A DNA stretch of 64,000 nt from Phycisphaeraceae bacterium (GTDB lineage Bacteria > Planctomycetota > Phycisphaerae > Phycisphaerales > Phycisphaeraceae): NCBI GenBank assembly GCA_040222855.1, contig JAVKCD010000025.1, positions 620,001 through 684,000 on the forward strand, in the 5' to 3' direction. A program made the position numbers and the translations under genes. Under the pieces are notes generated by a model. The model made no database searches, was not told the origin of the DNA, and saw only the letters and a program-made list of their open reading frames with translations. Within the stretch, counting starts at the first letter, position 1. Every line of letters begins with the position of its first letter. Shown here in pieces: positions 54,556-63,107 of the stretch.

Positions 54556-55524
54556 TTGGCGACTGTTCGACTAAGCCGGCTGATACGGTTGATCACGCTG
54601 GTCCAGTCGGGCCAGGCGAAGAGCCCTGATCATCTGGCGGATGAGTTGGGGGTGAGTCGGCGAACGGTTTTTCGTGATCTTGATTTGCTCAAGCAGGCAG
54701 GGGTGCCGTGTTATTTTGATGATGAGGGGTCGGGGTATCGGGTGGCGGAGCGGTATTTTTTGCCGCCTGTGAATCTGACGATTCAGGAGACGCTGGGTTT
54801 GTTGATGCTGGGGAAGACGGCGGAGTCGAGTCGTGATCAGCCGCTGGGCGTACCGGCGGTGTCGGCGATTCGGAAGCTGATCAGTGCGGTGCCGGAGCCG
54901 ATGCGGAGTGCCTGTGTGGATGTGATGGATCATGTGTCGATCCGTCCCTCGGCACGGGTGCCGGGCGACCTGGAGACGCGTTATCACCAGGTGTTGCAGG
55001 CTTGCATTGATGAGGGTCGGGCTTGTTCGATTGATTACCGGGCTGCGCGAGCGAATCAAGACGAGCCGATTGTGCTGCATCCTTATGCGCTGCATTTTGC
55101 GGCGCGGGCGTGGTATGTGTTTGGTTATGCGGAGGCGTATGAGGAGGTGCGGGTGTTCAAGCTGGTTCGGCTGGGCGGGATTGAGCCGTTGGAGCGTCGG
55201 TTTACCGCGCCAAAGCGGTTTCGGGTAACGGACAAGATTGGCAAGGCGTGGCTGCTAATCCCGGAGGGGAAGGTGTATCGGATCGAGTTGGAGTTTTCAC
55301 CGCGGGTGGCGCGGAATGTGATGGAGGTGTCGTGGCACTCGAGCCAGAAACAGCGGATGCTGGGTGACGGGCGGGCGCGGCTGAAGTTCGAGGTGGATGG
55401 GCTGGGCGAGATCGCGTGGTGGGTCTGCGGGTACGCGGATCAGGTACGGGTGCTGCGGCCGAAGAAGCTGGCGGATCGGGTGAGGGATATGCACCGGGCG
55501 GCGGCGGGGGCTTATGACTCGTGA
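54556..55524 (+). CDS. WYL-domain transcriptional regulator
   Basis: 322 residues. TTG start at 54556 with GGAGG seven bases upstream; an earlier in-frame start lacks support. N-terminal winged helix (LSRLIRLITLVQSG, LADELGVSRRTVFRDLDLL). The WYL domain (about 140-310, YALHFAARAWYVFGYAEAYEEVRVFKLVR) can bind a ligand or nucleic acid. Its end overlaps the convergent nnrD gene by 13 bases. It could control the lipid cluster just upstream; this is inference from position. Confidence 0.88.
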   Translation: MATVRLSRLIRLITLVQSGQAKSPDHLADELGVSRRTVFRDLDLLKQAGVPCYFDDEGSGYRVAERYFLPPVNLTIQETLGLLMLGKTAESSRDQPLGVPAVSAIRKLISAVPEPMRSACVDVMDHVSIRPSARVPGDLETRYHQVLQACIDEGRACSIDYRAARANQDEPIVLHPYALHFAARAWYVFGYAEAYEEVRVFKLVRLGGIEPLERRFTAPKRFRVTDKIGKAWLLIPEGKVYRIELEFSPRVARNVMEVSWHSSQKQRMLGDGRARLKFEVDGLGEIAWWVCGYADQVRVLRPKKLADRVRDMHRAAAGAYDS

Positions 55525-56378
55525 TGATGGTCGGCGATGGCCTGGGTGAGGTGATCGGCGAGTTCGCGGGCGAGGAGTCCGCGGTCGGTGTGGTGTTGTG
55601 ACCAGAGGTCGGCGGCGCGGCCGTGGAGATGGACGGCGAGGCGGGAGGCGTTGAAGGGGTCCATGCCCTGGGCGAGGAGTGAGGCGATGGTGCCGGTGAG
55701 GACATCGCCTGTTCCGCCGGTGGCGAGGGCGGCGGAGCCGGTGTTGTTTTCTGCGGCGCGATTGCACGTGGCGGCGATCTGGGTTTTGTGGCCTTTGAGT
55801 ACGACGGTGGCGGAGAGGGCTTCGGCGAGGGCCTGAGCTGCGTGGGGTCGTTGGACGGGATCGGTGGGCGAGGCGTCGATGCCGAGGGCGCTGGCGAGTC
55901 GGCCGAACTCGCCTGGGTGGGGTGTGAGGACGAGTCGGGGTGGTGTTGAGCCGGGGATGAGGCAGCGTTGGCGGAGGAGGGAAGCGAGAGCGTTGATGCC
56001 GTCGGCGTCGAGGACGACGGCGCGGGGCTGATCGGCGAGGAGGTGTTCAACGATGGACTGGGTGGTGCGGGTGATGCCGAGGCCGGGGCCGATGGCGAGG
56101 ATGGCTTTCTTCTCGGGGTCGGCGCGGTCGATGGCGGCGAGTGCTTCTTTGGGGTCTTCGGGGAGGATGAAGCCGGTGGCGCTGGGTTCGAGGGCGATGA
56201 TGGGATGGAGAACTTCGGCGGGGGCGGCGATTTTGACGAGTCCAACGCCGGTGCGGAAGGCGGCGCGGGCGACGAGGGCTGGGGCGCCGATCATGCCGAT
56301 GGCCCCGCCTACGACGAGGACGGTGCCGAAGGTTCCTTTATGAGCGTCTTGAGGTCTTGGGGGTAGTGGGACACTCAT
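55512..56378 (-). CDS. nnrD: ADP-dependent NAD(P)H-hydrate dehydratase
   Basis: 288 residues, ribokinase-like. TPHPGEFGRL (about 163-172) and the anion-hole motif TGGTGDVLTGTIASLL (near 225) with HLHGRAADL are the NnrD signatures. It repairs hydrated NADH/NADPH using ADP. NnrE, the epimerase usually fused or adjacent, is not seen. It overlaps larB in ATGA. Confidence 0.93.
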   Translation of the reverse strand: MSVPLPPRPQDAHKGTFGTVLVVGGAIGMIGAPALVARAAFRTGVGLVKIAAPAEVLHPIIALEPSATGFILPEDPKEALAAIDRADPEKKAILAIGPGLGITRTTQSIVEHLLADQPRAVVLDADGINALASLLRQRCLIPGSTPPRLVLTPHPGEFGRLASALGIDASPTDPVQRPHAAQALAEALSATVVLKGHKTQIAATCNRAAENNTGSAALATGGTGDVLTGTIASLLAQGMDPFNASRLAVHLHGRAADLWSQHHTDRGLLARELADHLTQAIADHHHES

Positions 56379-57169
56379 TGTTCTTCTGCTTTGGCCTTGG
56401 GGCCAGAGGCGAGGGCGTTGATTCGGGCGGCGATGTAGGCGGCTCCAAAGCCGTTGTCGATGTTGACGGTGGCGATGCCGGAGGCGCAGGCGTTGAGGCA
56501 GCTCAGTAGAGCAGTGACGCCCTGGAAGTTGGCTCCGTAGCCGACGGAGGTTGGGACGGCGATGATGGGGGCGTCGATGAGGCCGGCGACGACGGAGGGG
56601 AGTGCTGCTTCCATGCCGGCGACGGTGATGACGACATCGGCGGAGCGGATCTCTTCGAGACGAGCGAGGAGTCGGTGGAGTCCGGCCACGCCTACGTCGG
56701 CGATGAGTTGGGTGGGTTGTCCGAGGGCGCGGCAGGTGACTTCCGCTTCGCGGGCGACGGCGAGGTCGGAGGTTCCTGCGGTGACGATGGCGATGGGGGA
56801 CCTGGCGTCAGCGGTGGGTGCGTCGCCGATCATGACAGTGCGTGCGAGTTCGTCGATTTCGAGGGGATGGCCTTTTTCGAAGGCGGAGCGGACGAGTTGT
56901 AGATGGTCGCGGTTGCAGCGCGTGGCGAGGACGCATGAGCCCTGCTCGCGGAGGGTTTGTGCGATGGCGACGAGATGCTGTGCGGTTTTTCCTTCTGCGA
57001 AGATGACTTCGGCGGCGCCACAGCGTCGGGGTCGGTCGAGGTCGATGGTGGCGAAGCCGAGGGGTCGCGCCTGGAGTGACATGAGTTGCTCGCGGGCCTG
57101 TTCGCGCGTGAGTTTGCCGTCGCTGAGTCCGTTGATGATGTCGTCGATTGGCCCACGGGTGTCACTCAT
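56375..57169 (-). CDS. larB: LarB-type nickel-pincer cofactor biosynthesis carboxylase
   Basis: 264 residues. Contains the AIR-carboxylase-like (PurE) fold with IVTAGTSDLAVAREAEVT, VITVAGMEAALPSVVAGLIDAPIIAVPTS and a closing FGAAYIAARIN. LarB carboxylates and hydrolyses nicotinate adenine dinucleotide in the first step to the Ni-pincer cofactor. LarC and LarE are not in the window. It sits between nnrD (ATGA overlap) and an unidentified gene (ATGA overlap), so all three are surely co-translated. Confidence 0.88.
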   Translation of the reverse strand: MSDTRGPIDDIINGLSDGKLTREQAREQLMSLQARPLGFATIDLDRPRRCGAAEVIFAEGKTAQHLVAIAQTLREQGSCVLATRCNRDHLQLVRSAFEKGHPLEIDELARTVMIGDAPTADARSPIAIVTAGTSDLAVAREAEVTCRALGQPTQLIADVGVAGLHRLLARLEEIRSADVVITVAGMEAALPSVVAGLIDAPIIAVPTSVGYGANFQGVTALLSCLNACASGIATVNIDNGFGAAYIAARINALASGPKAKAEEQ

Positions 57170-58569
57170 GGTGCTGATCCTATGCTGAGCAGGCGTTGGG
57201 CGTGTGGGCGGAGTTGATCGGCTATTTGATCAAGAACTGACTGATCGTAGAGGCCAAAGAACCAGTCGCGGCGGTTGGCGATCGTGTGGTTGGCGACGCC
57301 GGCGCGGGCGGTGGTTAGTTGGGTCTCTGCGTTGCGGATGGCTTGGGGGTGTTGTGACCGGAGTTGGTCGTTGATGGCGTGGATGCGTTGGAAGGCTTGC
57401 TGGCGGCGGAGTTGGTTGCGGTCATCGTTCATGTGTTCGATGAGGTGGTGTTTTTCGGTTGCCAGTTTCTGGTCTGCGTCTTCGACGTGGCGGGCGATGT
57501 TGTGGTGGAGGTGGTGGAGCCAGTGTTTGGCTTGGTGGAGGTCGTGTGGTGTGGCGACTGGGACGTTGAGGTTGAGGTAGGCGTCGGCGGTGACCATGGT
57601 CATGGGAGCGAGGGGCTCTTGCTGCCAGTCCTGCCACCAGGCTTCGGTGATACGGTCGTAGAGGTGCCCGCCTGTGCCGTGGATGAAGAGATCGACGAGC
57701 GCGGAGCGGAGGAAAGCGGTGAGCAGGAGGGCGCGGGGGAGGAGTCGGAGGTTGGTGTCGCGGGTGGGGGTGCCGTCGCTGAGGACGGGGATGGGTTTGG
57801 CGTCGGCGGTGTCGGCGAAAACGCGTTGGCGGGATTGCTTTGGCGCGAAGGCCCAGAGGGGGAGTTCGGTGAGGAGGTTATCGGTGTGGAGTGGGCTAAT
57901 GCCGGCCTCGGGGAAGCGGAGGCAGGCGCGGTTGTAGGCGGTGATGGCTGTGGGTGCGTTGGCGATCAGTTTTTCAAGGAGTGTGTTGTAGGCGGGGAGT
58001 TGGGTGAGGTCGGAGACGAAGAGGACGGGGAGCGGGTCGTTGGGCCAGCGGGTTTGCGCGAGGAATGAGGTCATCTGCTGAGCGGAGGTGTCGCCTGGGA
58101 GGCCGTGTTGGAGGGTGTTTCTGAGTGCGGGGATGTTGGCATCTTGTGCGACTTGTTGGAGTTTTGAGGTTGGCAGGGGTGGTCGTGAGGCGGTGGGGAG
58201 GTCGCGGTGGGGTTCGGACGCGGTGATCTGGCGGGCGGTGGCTCGGTCGCCTGCGGTATGAGGGATGTCGAGGGACCAGATGTCGTGAAGATCCTGATCG
58301 ACGACGATGTGGAGAGCCGTGACGCCGGCAGCGCGGGCCTCGCGGAGCATGAGGTCTTTGGCGAGGATGCCGGGGTGATGGAAGGTGGGCTGGTGGCCGG
58401 TGGCGAAGATGGATTTGTGGAGATCGGTAGGGTTGATGCGGCCGGTGCCGAGGCGGTCGGCGTGGGCGTTGATCAGGTCGGTGAGTTGTTGGGTGTCGTG
58501 GGTCTTGCTTCGAGGGGTGAGGCTGTCTGGCCAGTCGGCGACGCGCACCTGTGGGGTGAGGTCAGGCAT
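57166..58569 (-). CDS. Unidentified conserved-type protein with a GHQP motif
   Basis: 467 residues. Near the N-terminus (about residues 57-75) it reads TGHQPTFHHPGILAKDLML. Further on are LHIVVDQDLHDIWSLDIP and a striking LVDLFIHGTGGHLYDRITEAWWQDW (about 300-325). The latter pattern recurs in planctomycete proteins as I recall them, but without known function. A remote resemblance to the cysteine-adding enzyme BshC is only a speculation from the GHQ-like motif. It overlaps larB in ATGA and follows the glycosyltransferase gene by nine bases. Confidence 0.6.
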   Translation of the reverse strand: MPDLTPQVRVADWPDSLTPRSKTHDTQQLTDLINAHADRLGTGRINPTDLHKSIFATGHQPTFHHPGILAKDLMLREARAAGVTALHIVVDQDLHDIWSLDIPHTAGDRATARQITASEPHRDLPTASRPPLPTSKLQQVAQDANIPALRNTLQHGLPGDTSAQQMTSFLAQTRWPNDPLPVLFVSDLTQLPAYNTLLEKLIANAPTAITAYNRACLRFPEAGISPLHTDNLLTELPLWAFAPKQSRQRVFADTADAKPIPVLSDGTPTRDTNLRLLPRALLLTAFLRSALVDLFIHGTGGHLYDRITEAWWQDWQQEPLAPMTMVTADAYLNLNVPVATPHDLHQAKHWLHHLHHNIARHVEDADQKLATEKHHLIEHMNDDRNQLRRQQAFQRIHAINDQLRSQHPQAIRNAETQLTTARAGVANHTIANRRDWFFGLYDQSVLDQIADQLRPHAQRLLSIGSAP

Positions 58570-58578
58570 GGCTTGGGC

Positions 58579-59316
58579 TCAGCCAGCCATACAGGGGCTG
58601 ATCTTCTGTTCGGAGAGAGAGGGGTGTTTGGCGATTTCGTCCTGGAAGACCTCGCGGTAGTGTTCGAGGCGTGTGGCGGCGATATCGAGGGGCCCGCCAA
58701 AGCTGCGGTTAGGGTCGTTGTAGATGAGTCGGATGGGGACTTCGCGGACTCTGGTTTTGGTGGCGGCGGCCTGAACCCAGAACTGGAGGGGGATGGCATA
58801 GCCATCGACGTTGAGGTCGAAGTTGGTCAGAGACGAGACGCGATAGGCCTTGAAGCCGCAGAAGGCGTCGGTGATGGTGAGTCCGAGGCAGTCGCTGACC
58901 CAGCGGGTGACTTCGGCGTTGATCTGGCGGCGGTCGGCAGGCGGCGGATCGCCGCAGCGGGCGGTGTCGAGATAGCGGCTGCCGGAGAGGACATCGGCGT
59001 CGTTTTCTTCGATGGCTTTGTAGAAGTCGGGGAGGCTGGAGGGCTCGTGCTGCTCGTCGCAGTCCATGGTGATGAGCCAGTCGTACTGGTAGCTCTGGGC
59101 CCAGCGGAAGGCGTCGCGGATGGAGCGGCCGTAGCCGAGGTTGGTGCGGTGGCGGATGACGTCGACGGGTTGTTTAGCGAGGAGGGTGGGGGTTTCGTCG
59201 GAAGAACCGTCGTCGATGACGAGGATGTCGTCGGCGTAGTCGCTGACGCGGCTGAGGACGGGGGTGACGTATTTCTGTTCGTTGTAGACGGGAATGGCGA
59301 CGAGGGTCCGTGGCAT
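58579..59316 (-). CDS. Family 2 glycosyltransferase
   Basis: 245 residues. The ATG at 59316 has GGAG upstream; an in-frame start at 59328 is possible. GT-A fold motifs are VAIPVYNEQ (start), VIDDGSSDET and a DxD-like TMDCDEQHEP (about 90-99), then GSRYLDTARCGDPPPADRR and FCGFKAYR. No membrane helix, so it is a soluble polyprenyl-phosphate or polysaccharide glycosyltransferase. Its promoter is the candidate at 59364-59392. Confidence 0.88.
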   Translation of the reverse strand: MPRTLVAIPVYNEQKYVTPVLSRVSDYADDILVIDDGSSDETPTLLAKQPVDVIRHRTNLGYGRSIRDAFRWAQSYQYDWLITMDCDEQHEPSSLPDFYKAIEENDADVLSGSRYLDTARCGDPPPADRRQINAEVTRWVSDCLGLTITDAFCGFKAYRVSSLTNFDLNVDGYAIPLQFWVQAAATKTRVREVPIRLIYNDPNRSFGGPLDIAATRLEHYREVFQDEIAKHPSLSEQKISPCMAG

Positions 59317-59363
59317 GAGGCACTCCATCGAGGGGGTGATGCGGACCCAGTGGGGCCGGAATG

Positions 59364-59392
59364 ACTCTAGTCAGGCTGGGTCGAGGGGTCCA
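59364..59392 (-). promoter_or_regulatory. Candidate promoter for the glycosyltransferase gene
   Basis: On the minus strand TGGACC (59392-59387) and TAGAGT (59369-59364) are 17 bases apart. It overlaps the 3' end of rsmA and lies about 48 bases upstream of the start codon. Confidence 0.45.
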
Positions 59393-60215
59393 GCCCGATT
59401 TTAGAGAGGGCGATGAGGCCGTTGATATCGACCTGTTCAGGGCGATCGGTGGGGCTGATGCCCTGGGGCCAGGGGCGATCGCGGCCGAGGAGGGAGCCGA
59501 GTTGCTTGCGGCGGTGGCCGAAGACTTCGTGGAGGAAAGCGGCGAAGGTTTCGAGGTGTTCGAGGGGGAGTTCGGGGTGCTGGGATCGGGTGAGTCGGAT
59601 GACGGCGGAATCGACTTTGGGGGGTGGGTAGAAGCAGCCGGGGGGGACTTTGCCGATGAGGTCTGCTTTGAAACTGACCTGGAGGAGGATGCCGAGGATA
59701 CCGTAGGTTTTGGAGCCGGGTCCGGCGAGGATACGGTCGGCGACCTCTTTCTGGATGAGGGCGACGGCGTGGGTCATAGCGGGCATCTGGGCGGCGAAGT
59801 TGATCAGGAGAGGTGAGGCGGCCTGGTAAGGGAGGTTGGCGACCATCTTGAAGGGGTGGTCGGCGAGGGCTGTGGTGAGTTGCTGATTGAGGCCGTGCTT
59901 GCCGTCGAGGGCGTCGGCGAGGATGAGTTGGAAGCGGTCGCTATCGTCGCCGAAGCGTTCGCGGAGGAGTTGCTCCATGTCGCGGTCGATCTCGACGGCG
60001 ATGACCCGTGCGCCGGTGTTGATGAGTTCTGCGGTGAGGACGCCGGTGCCGGGGCCGATTTCGAGGACGGTGTCGGAAGGCTCGAGGTTGGCGGCATCGA
60101 CGATACGGCGGAGGTGGTTGGGATCGACGAGGAAGTTCTGGCCCAGGGCTTTTTTGGGGAAGAGGCCAGCGGCTGAGAGCTGATGTCGGATGCTGGGGCG
60201 CTGGGTGTTGGTCAC
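59367..60215 (-). CDS. rsmA: 16S rRNA dimethyladenosine transferase (KsgA/RsmA)
   Basis: 282 residues from GTG. KKALGQNFL (about 21-29), the SAM-binding VLEIGPGTGVLT (about 50-61), and the catalytic NLPYQAASP (about 126-134) are all present. It dimethylates two adenines near the 3' end of 16S rRNA during 30S biogenesis. It follows the hydrolase gene by ten bases. Confidence 0.96.
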   Translation of the reverse strand: MTNTQRPSIRHQLSAAGLFPKKALGQNFLVDPNHLRRIVDAANLEPSDTVLEIGPGTGVLTAELINTGARVIAVEIDRDMEQLLRERFGDDSDRFQLILADALDGKHGLNQQLTTALADHPFKMVANLPYQAASPLLINFAAQMPAMTHAVALIQKEVADRILAGPGSKTYGILGILLQVSFKADLIGKVPPGCFYPPPKVDSAVIRLTRSQHPELPLEHLETFAAFLHEVFGHRRKQLGSLLGRDRPWPQGISPTDRPEQVDINGLIALSKIGLDPSTQPD

Positions 60216-60225
60216 GGGGAGCCGT

Positions 60226-60879
60226 TCACAGGGCGTTCGCGGCGGCGAGCCAGGCGTCGGCCATCTTGCGGTGGCCAGCGAGGGTGGGGTGGACGCCGTC
60301 TTCGGCCCAATACTGGGCCGGGGCGATTTCGAGGGCGTCGTCGAAAATGGTCTGGTAGCTGACGGGGACGGCGTCGAACTCGGCGACGAGGCGGTGGACG
60401 ATCTCGCGGCGAGGGTCGAGGTTGCTGCGCATGGGGAGTTGTTGGCCGGCCCCGCAGGGGAGGACGAAGGGTTCGGCGAGGATGAGGCGCAGGTCGGGAA
60501 GGTGGTGTCGTGCCTGGTCGAGGAGGGCGCGGTAGGTGTCTTCGAAGGCGTCGTAGGAGGTGGGTGATTCGGGGTTGTCGGGTGAGAGTCCGTGCCAGGT
60601 GTCGTTGACGCCTATGAGGACGGAGAGGACGGTGGGCTGGAGGTCGAGGCAGTCGGTTTTCCAGCGTGCTTCGAGGTGGCTCATTCGGTCCCCGCCGATG
60701 CCGCGGTTGAGGACGCTGATGCCGGGGTAATCGGCTAGTAGTCGGGCGGCGCAGAGGCGGGCGTAGCCGAGACCGAGGCCTTCGGGGGTGTTGGGGTCGG
60801 TGACGGTTCGATCCCGGCCGGCGTCGGTGATGGAATCGCCTTGGAAGAGAACCCGGTCGTTGGCGGTGAGTGCGGCCAT
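60226..60879 (-). CDS. SGNH/GDSL-family hydrolase
   Basis: 217 residues. All four blocks are seen: FQGDSITDAG (nucleophile Ser), GIGGDRMSHL, IGVNDTWHG (Asn) and the AspHis pair in EDGVHPTLAGH. It is soluble with no signal peptide and hydrolyses an ester, possibly an acyl or acetyl group on a sugar; substrate unknown. The ATG at 60879 lies next to the divergent mutL gene. Confidence 0.92.
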   Translation of the reverse strand: MAALTANDRVLFQGDSITDAGRDRTVTDPNTPEGLGLGYARLCAARLLADYPGISVLNRGIGGDRMSHLEARWKTDCLDLQPTVLSVLIGVNDTWHGLSPDNPESPTSYDAFEDTYRALLDQARHHLPDLRLILAEPFVLPCGAGQQLPMRSNLDPRREIVHRLVAEFDAVPVSYQTIFDDALEIAPAQYWAEDGVHPTLAGHRKMADAWLAAANAL

Positions 60880-60886
60880 GGCTCGC

Positions 60887-60892
60887 TACGAT
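60887..60892 (+). promoter_or_regulatory. Candidate -10 element (TACGAT) for leaderless mutL
   Basis: TACGAT ends six bases before the GTG at 60899. The SGNH gene diverges here, so the two promoters would overlap. Confidence 0.35.
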
Positions 60893-60898
60893 AGATAC

Positions 60899-62848
60899 GT
60901 GTCCGTGATCCGCCAACTGCCGCAGGTGCTGGTGAATCAGATCGCCGCAGGCGAGGTGATCGAGCGCCCCGCGTCTGTGGTGAAGGAGCTGATCGAGAAC
61001 AGTCTGGACGCGGGCGGGACGCGGGTGGAGGTGACGCTTGAGTTGGGGGGGACGCAGCTGATCCGGGTGCACGATGATGGGAAAGGGATGGGGCCTGAGG
61101 ACCTGTCGTTAGCGTTGGCTCCGCACGCGACGAGCAAGATCGCTGGGGCTGAGGACTTGGCGGCGATCGGGACGCTGGGGTTCCGGGGCGAGGCGTTGGC
61201 ATCGATCGGGAGTGTGGCGCGGGTGCGGATCACGAGTCGTCCGGCGGATGAGAGCGATAGCGGGGCGATGATCCGGGCTGAGGGTGGTGTGGAGACGGGT
61301 CCGGAGCCGTGTGGGTCGCCTGGAGGGACGACGATCGAGGTGCGGGACCTATTTTTCAATACCCCGGCGCGGCGGAAGTTTCTGCGGACGGCGGGGACGG
61401 AGTACGGGCATTGTTACGAGGCGTTTGTGCGGACGGCTATGGCGCATCCGGGGGTTCACTGGACGCTGATTCACAATGGAAAGACCACGCTGGACCTTCC
61501 GGCGGCGGAGCCGGTGGAGCGGTGTCTGGCGATCCTGGGGCATGATCTGGTGGGTGGGTTGCTGGCGTTTGAGTCGGAGGCTCGGCCTGGAGGGGCGGGT
61601 GTTCGGGTGTGGGGGTTGGCGGGGACGCCTGATCTGGCTCGGCCGACGTCGCGGCAGCAGTATGTGTTTGTGAATGGGCGCCCGGTGCGGGATCGTAGCC
61701 TGAGTCATGCGGTGCGGGAGGCGTATCGGGGGCTGCTGGCGTCGGACAAACAGCCGGTGGCGGTGGTGATGGTGGAGGTGGCTGCGGAGAAGGTGGATGT
61801 GAATGTGCACCCGACGAAGTCGGAGGTGAGGTTTCATGAGCCGTCGGCGGTGCATGGGGCGGTGTTGTCGGCGATCCGGCAGGTGCTGCTGGGGACGGAC
61901 CTGACGGCCCCGGCGAGTCTGGCGCGGTCGTTTGGAGGCGGCGTGGGGCGTCGAGATGAAGGGGCTGCGGTCTTGGGGTGGAAGGACGCGGGGGGGGCGA
62001 CGGATGCGGAGCAACGGCAGGAACCGGTGCGGGCGTTTGTCGAATACTTCAAGCAGATGGCCCCGTCGCAGCAGAAGCTGGTGCTCGACGAAGTCACCCC
62101 CCTCCCCACCCCCCCACCCCCCCACTCCCCGCCACATGCAGCTAACTCATCTAACGCCGAGAGTCCTGAGTCATCCTGGGCTGGTTCATCTGGTGGGGGT
62201 GTGTCGGGTGAGGCTGAAGGAGGGGCGCTGCATGACGTGCGCGCTTATGGTCGAGCTACGCCTATTTTGCAGGTGCATGGCAGTTATGTGGTGACGGAGG
62301 ATGATCAGGGGTTGGTGATTGTGGATCAGCACGCGCTGCACGAGCGGGTGATGTATGAGACGTTGTTGGAGCGTGTGCTGGATCAAGGCAAGCCGCTAGA
62401 GACGCAGCGGATGCTGATGCCGGTGACGGTGGCGCTGGAGCCGTCGGAGATCGAGTTGCTGGGGTCGCTGGAGCCGTTGTTGACGAAGGTTGGTCTGGAG
62501 ATCGAGGCGATCGGGCCGCGGGCGGTGGCGGTTCAGGCGTATCCGAGCCTGCTGGTGAGCCGGGGTGTGGAGGCGGAGGGGTTTGTGCGGTCGCTGATGG
62601 ACCTGGCGGCGGCGGGGAGGTTGTCGGGGGCGGCTGGTGAGTCAGAGGAGGCGGCGTTGCATGAGGTGCTGGACCTGATGTCGTGCAAGGCGGCGGTGAA
62701 GGCGGGGGATCGGCTGAGTGATGAGGAGTTGTCGTCGCTGTTGGCGCAGCGGGAGCGGGTGGAGCGGTCGAGCCGATGCCCACACGGTCGGCCCACGACG
62801 CTCCGGCTGACGCTACGGGACCTGGAACGGCAGTTTGGGCGGACTTAA
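60899..62848 (+). CDS. mutL: DNA mismatch repair protein MutL (endonuclease type)
   Basis: 649 residues from GTG 60899 (VSVIRQLPQVLVNQIAAGEVIERPAS aligns with family N-termini); an ATG at 60878 would add seven residues and overlap the divergent start. The GHKL ATPase motifs are VVKELIENSLDAG, DDGKGMG and TLGFRGEALASI. A low-complexity Pro/Ser linker (about 397-445) is encoded by the tract at 62097-62130. The C-terminus has DQHALHERVMYE, the DQHAx2Ex4E endonuclease motif, and CPHGRP, so it probably nicks the strand itself, as in organisms without MutH. Confidence 0.95.
   Translation: MSVIRQLPQVLVNQIAAGEVIERPASVVKELIENSLDAGGTRVEVTLELGGTQLIRVHDDGKGMGPEDLSLALAPHATSKIAGAEDLAAIGTLGFRGEALASIGSVARVRITSRPADESDSGAMIRAEGGVETGPEPCGSPGGTTIEVRDLFFNTPARRKFLRTAGTEYGHCYEAFVRTAMAHPGVHWTLIHNGKTTLDLPAAEPVERCLAILGHDLVGGLLAFESEARPGGAGVRVWGLAGTPDLARPTSRQQYVFVNGRPVRDRSLSHAVREAYRGLLASDKQPVAVVMVEVAAEKVDVNVHPTKSEVRFHEPSAVHGAVLSAIRQVLLGTDLTAPASLARSFGGGVGRRDEGAAVLGWKDAGGATDAEQRQEPVRAFVEYFKQMAPSQQKLVLDEVTPLPTPPPPHSPPHAANSSNAESPESSWAGSSGGGVSGEAEGGALHDVRAYGRATPILQVHGSYVVTEDDQGLVIVDQHALHERVMYETLLERVLDQGKPLETQRMLMPVTVALEPSEIELLGSLEPLLTKVGLEIEAIGPRAVAVQAYPSLLVSRGVEAEGFVRSLMDLAAAGRLSGAAGESEEAALHEVLDLMSCKAAVKAGDRLSDEELSSLLAQRERVERSSRCPHGRPTTLRLTLRDLERQFGRT
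62097..62130. repeat. C-rich tract in the mutL linker
   Basis: A run of C-blocks of 4-7 separated by single T, A or short interruptions on the plus strand; the complement has at least four G-runs of four or more, enough for a G-quadruplex. It encodes a Pro-rich linker. Confidence 0.75.
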
Positions 62849-62882
62849 GGGGGCTAAGGGGGTCTGAGGCGGGGTCCGATAC

Positions 62883-62910
62883 TTGACTGTCGGCGTGTGG
62901 TGGGTAATCT
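62883..62910 (+). promoter_or_regulatory. Candidate promoter and leader for fusA
   Basis: TTGACT (62883-62888) and TAATCT (62905-62910) are 16 bases apart. A leader of about 190 bases follows, including a hairpin (GGAAC, 63010-63014, with GTTCC, 63027-63031, and an inner GCC/GGC). The 259-base gap between mutL and fusA shows no gene. Confidence 0.35.
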
Positions 62911-63107
62911 TTAAGATTCGCTGCTGTGGAAAAGTCCGAAGTCTGTTGTGTGCCCTTTGGGGTAAGGGCTCTGGTTCAGGACCATATCAGCGTGCTTGTA
63001 GCAGGAACAGGAACCCGCCTCTGGGCGTTCCGGTCGGCACCGGATGAGCCTTGGGGTATTGATGATGAGCCGCGGCCGTGAGGCGGGCGGCGAATAGAGG
63101 TAAGGCC

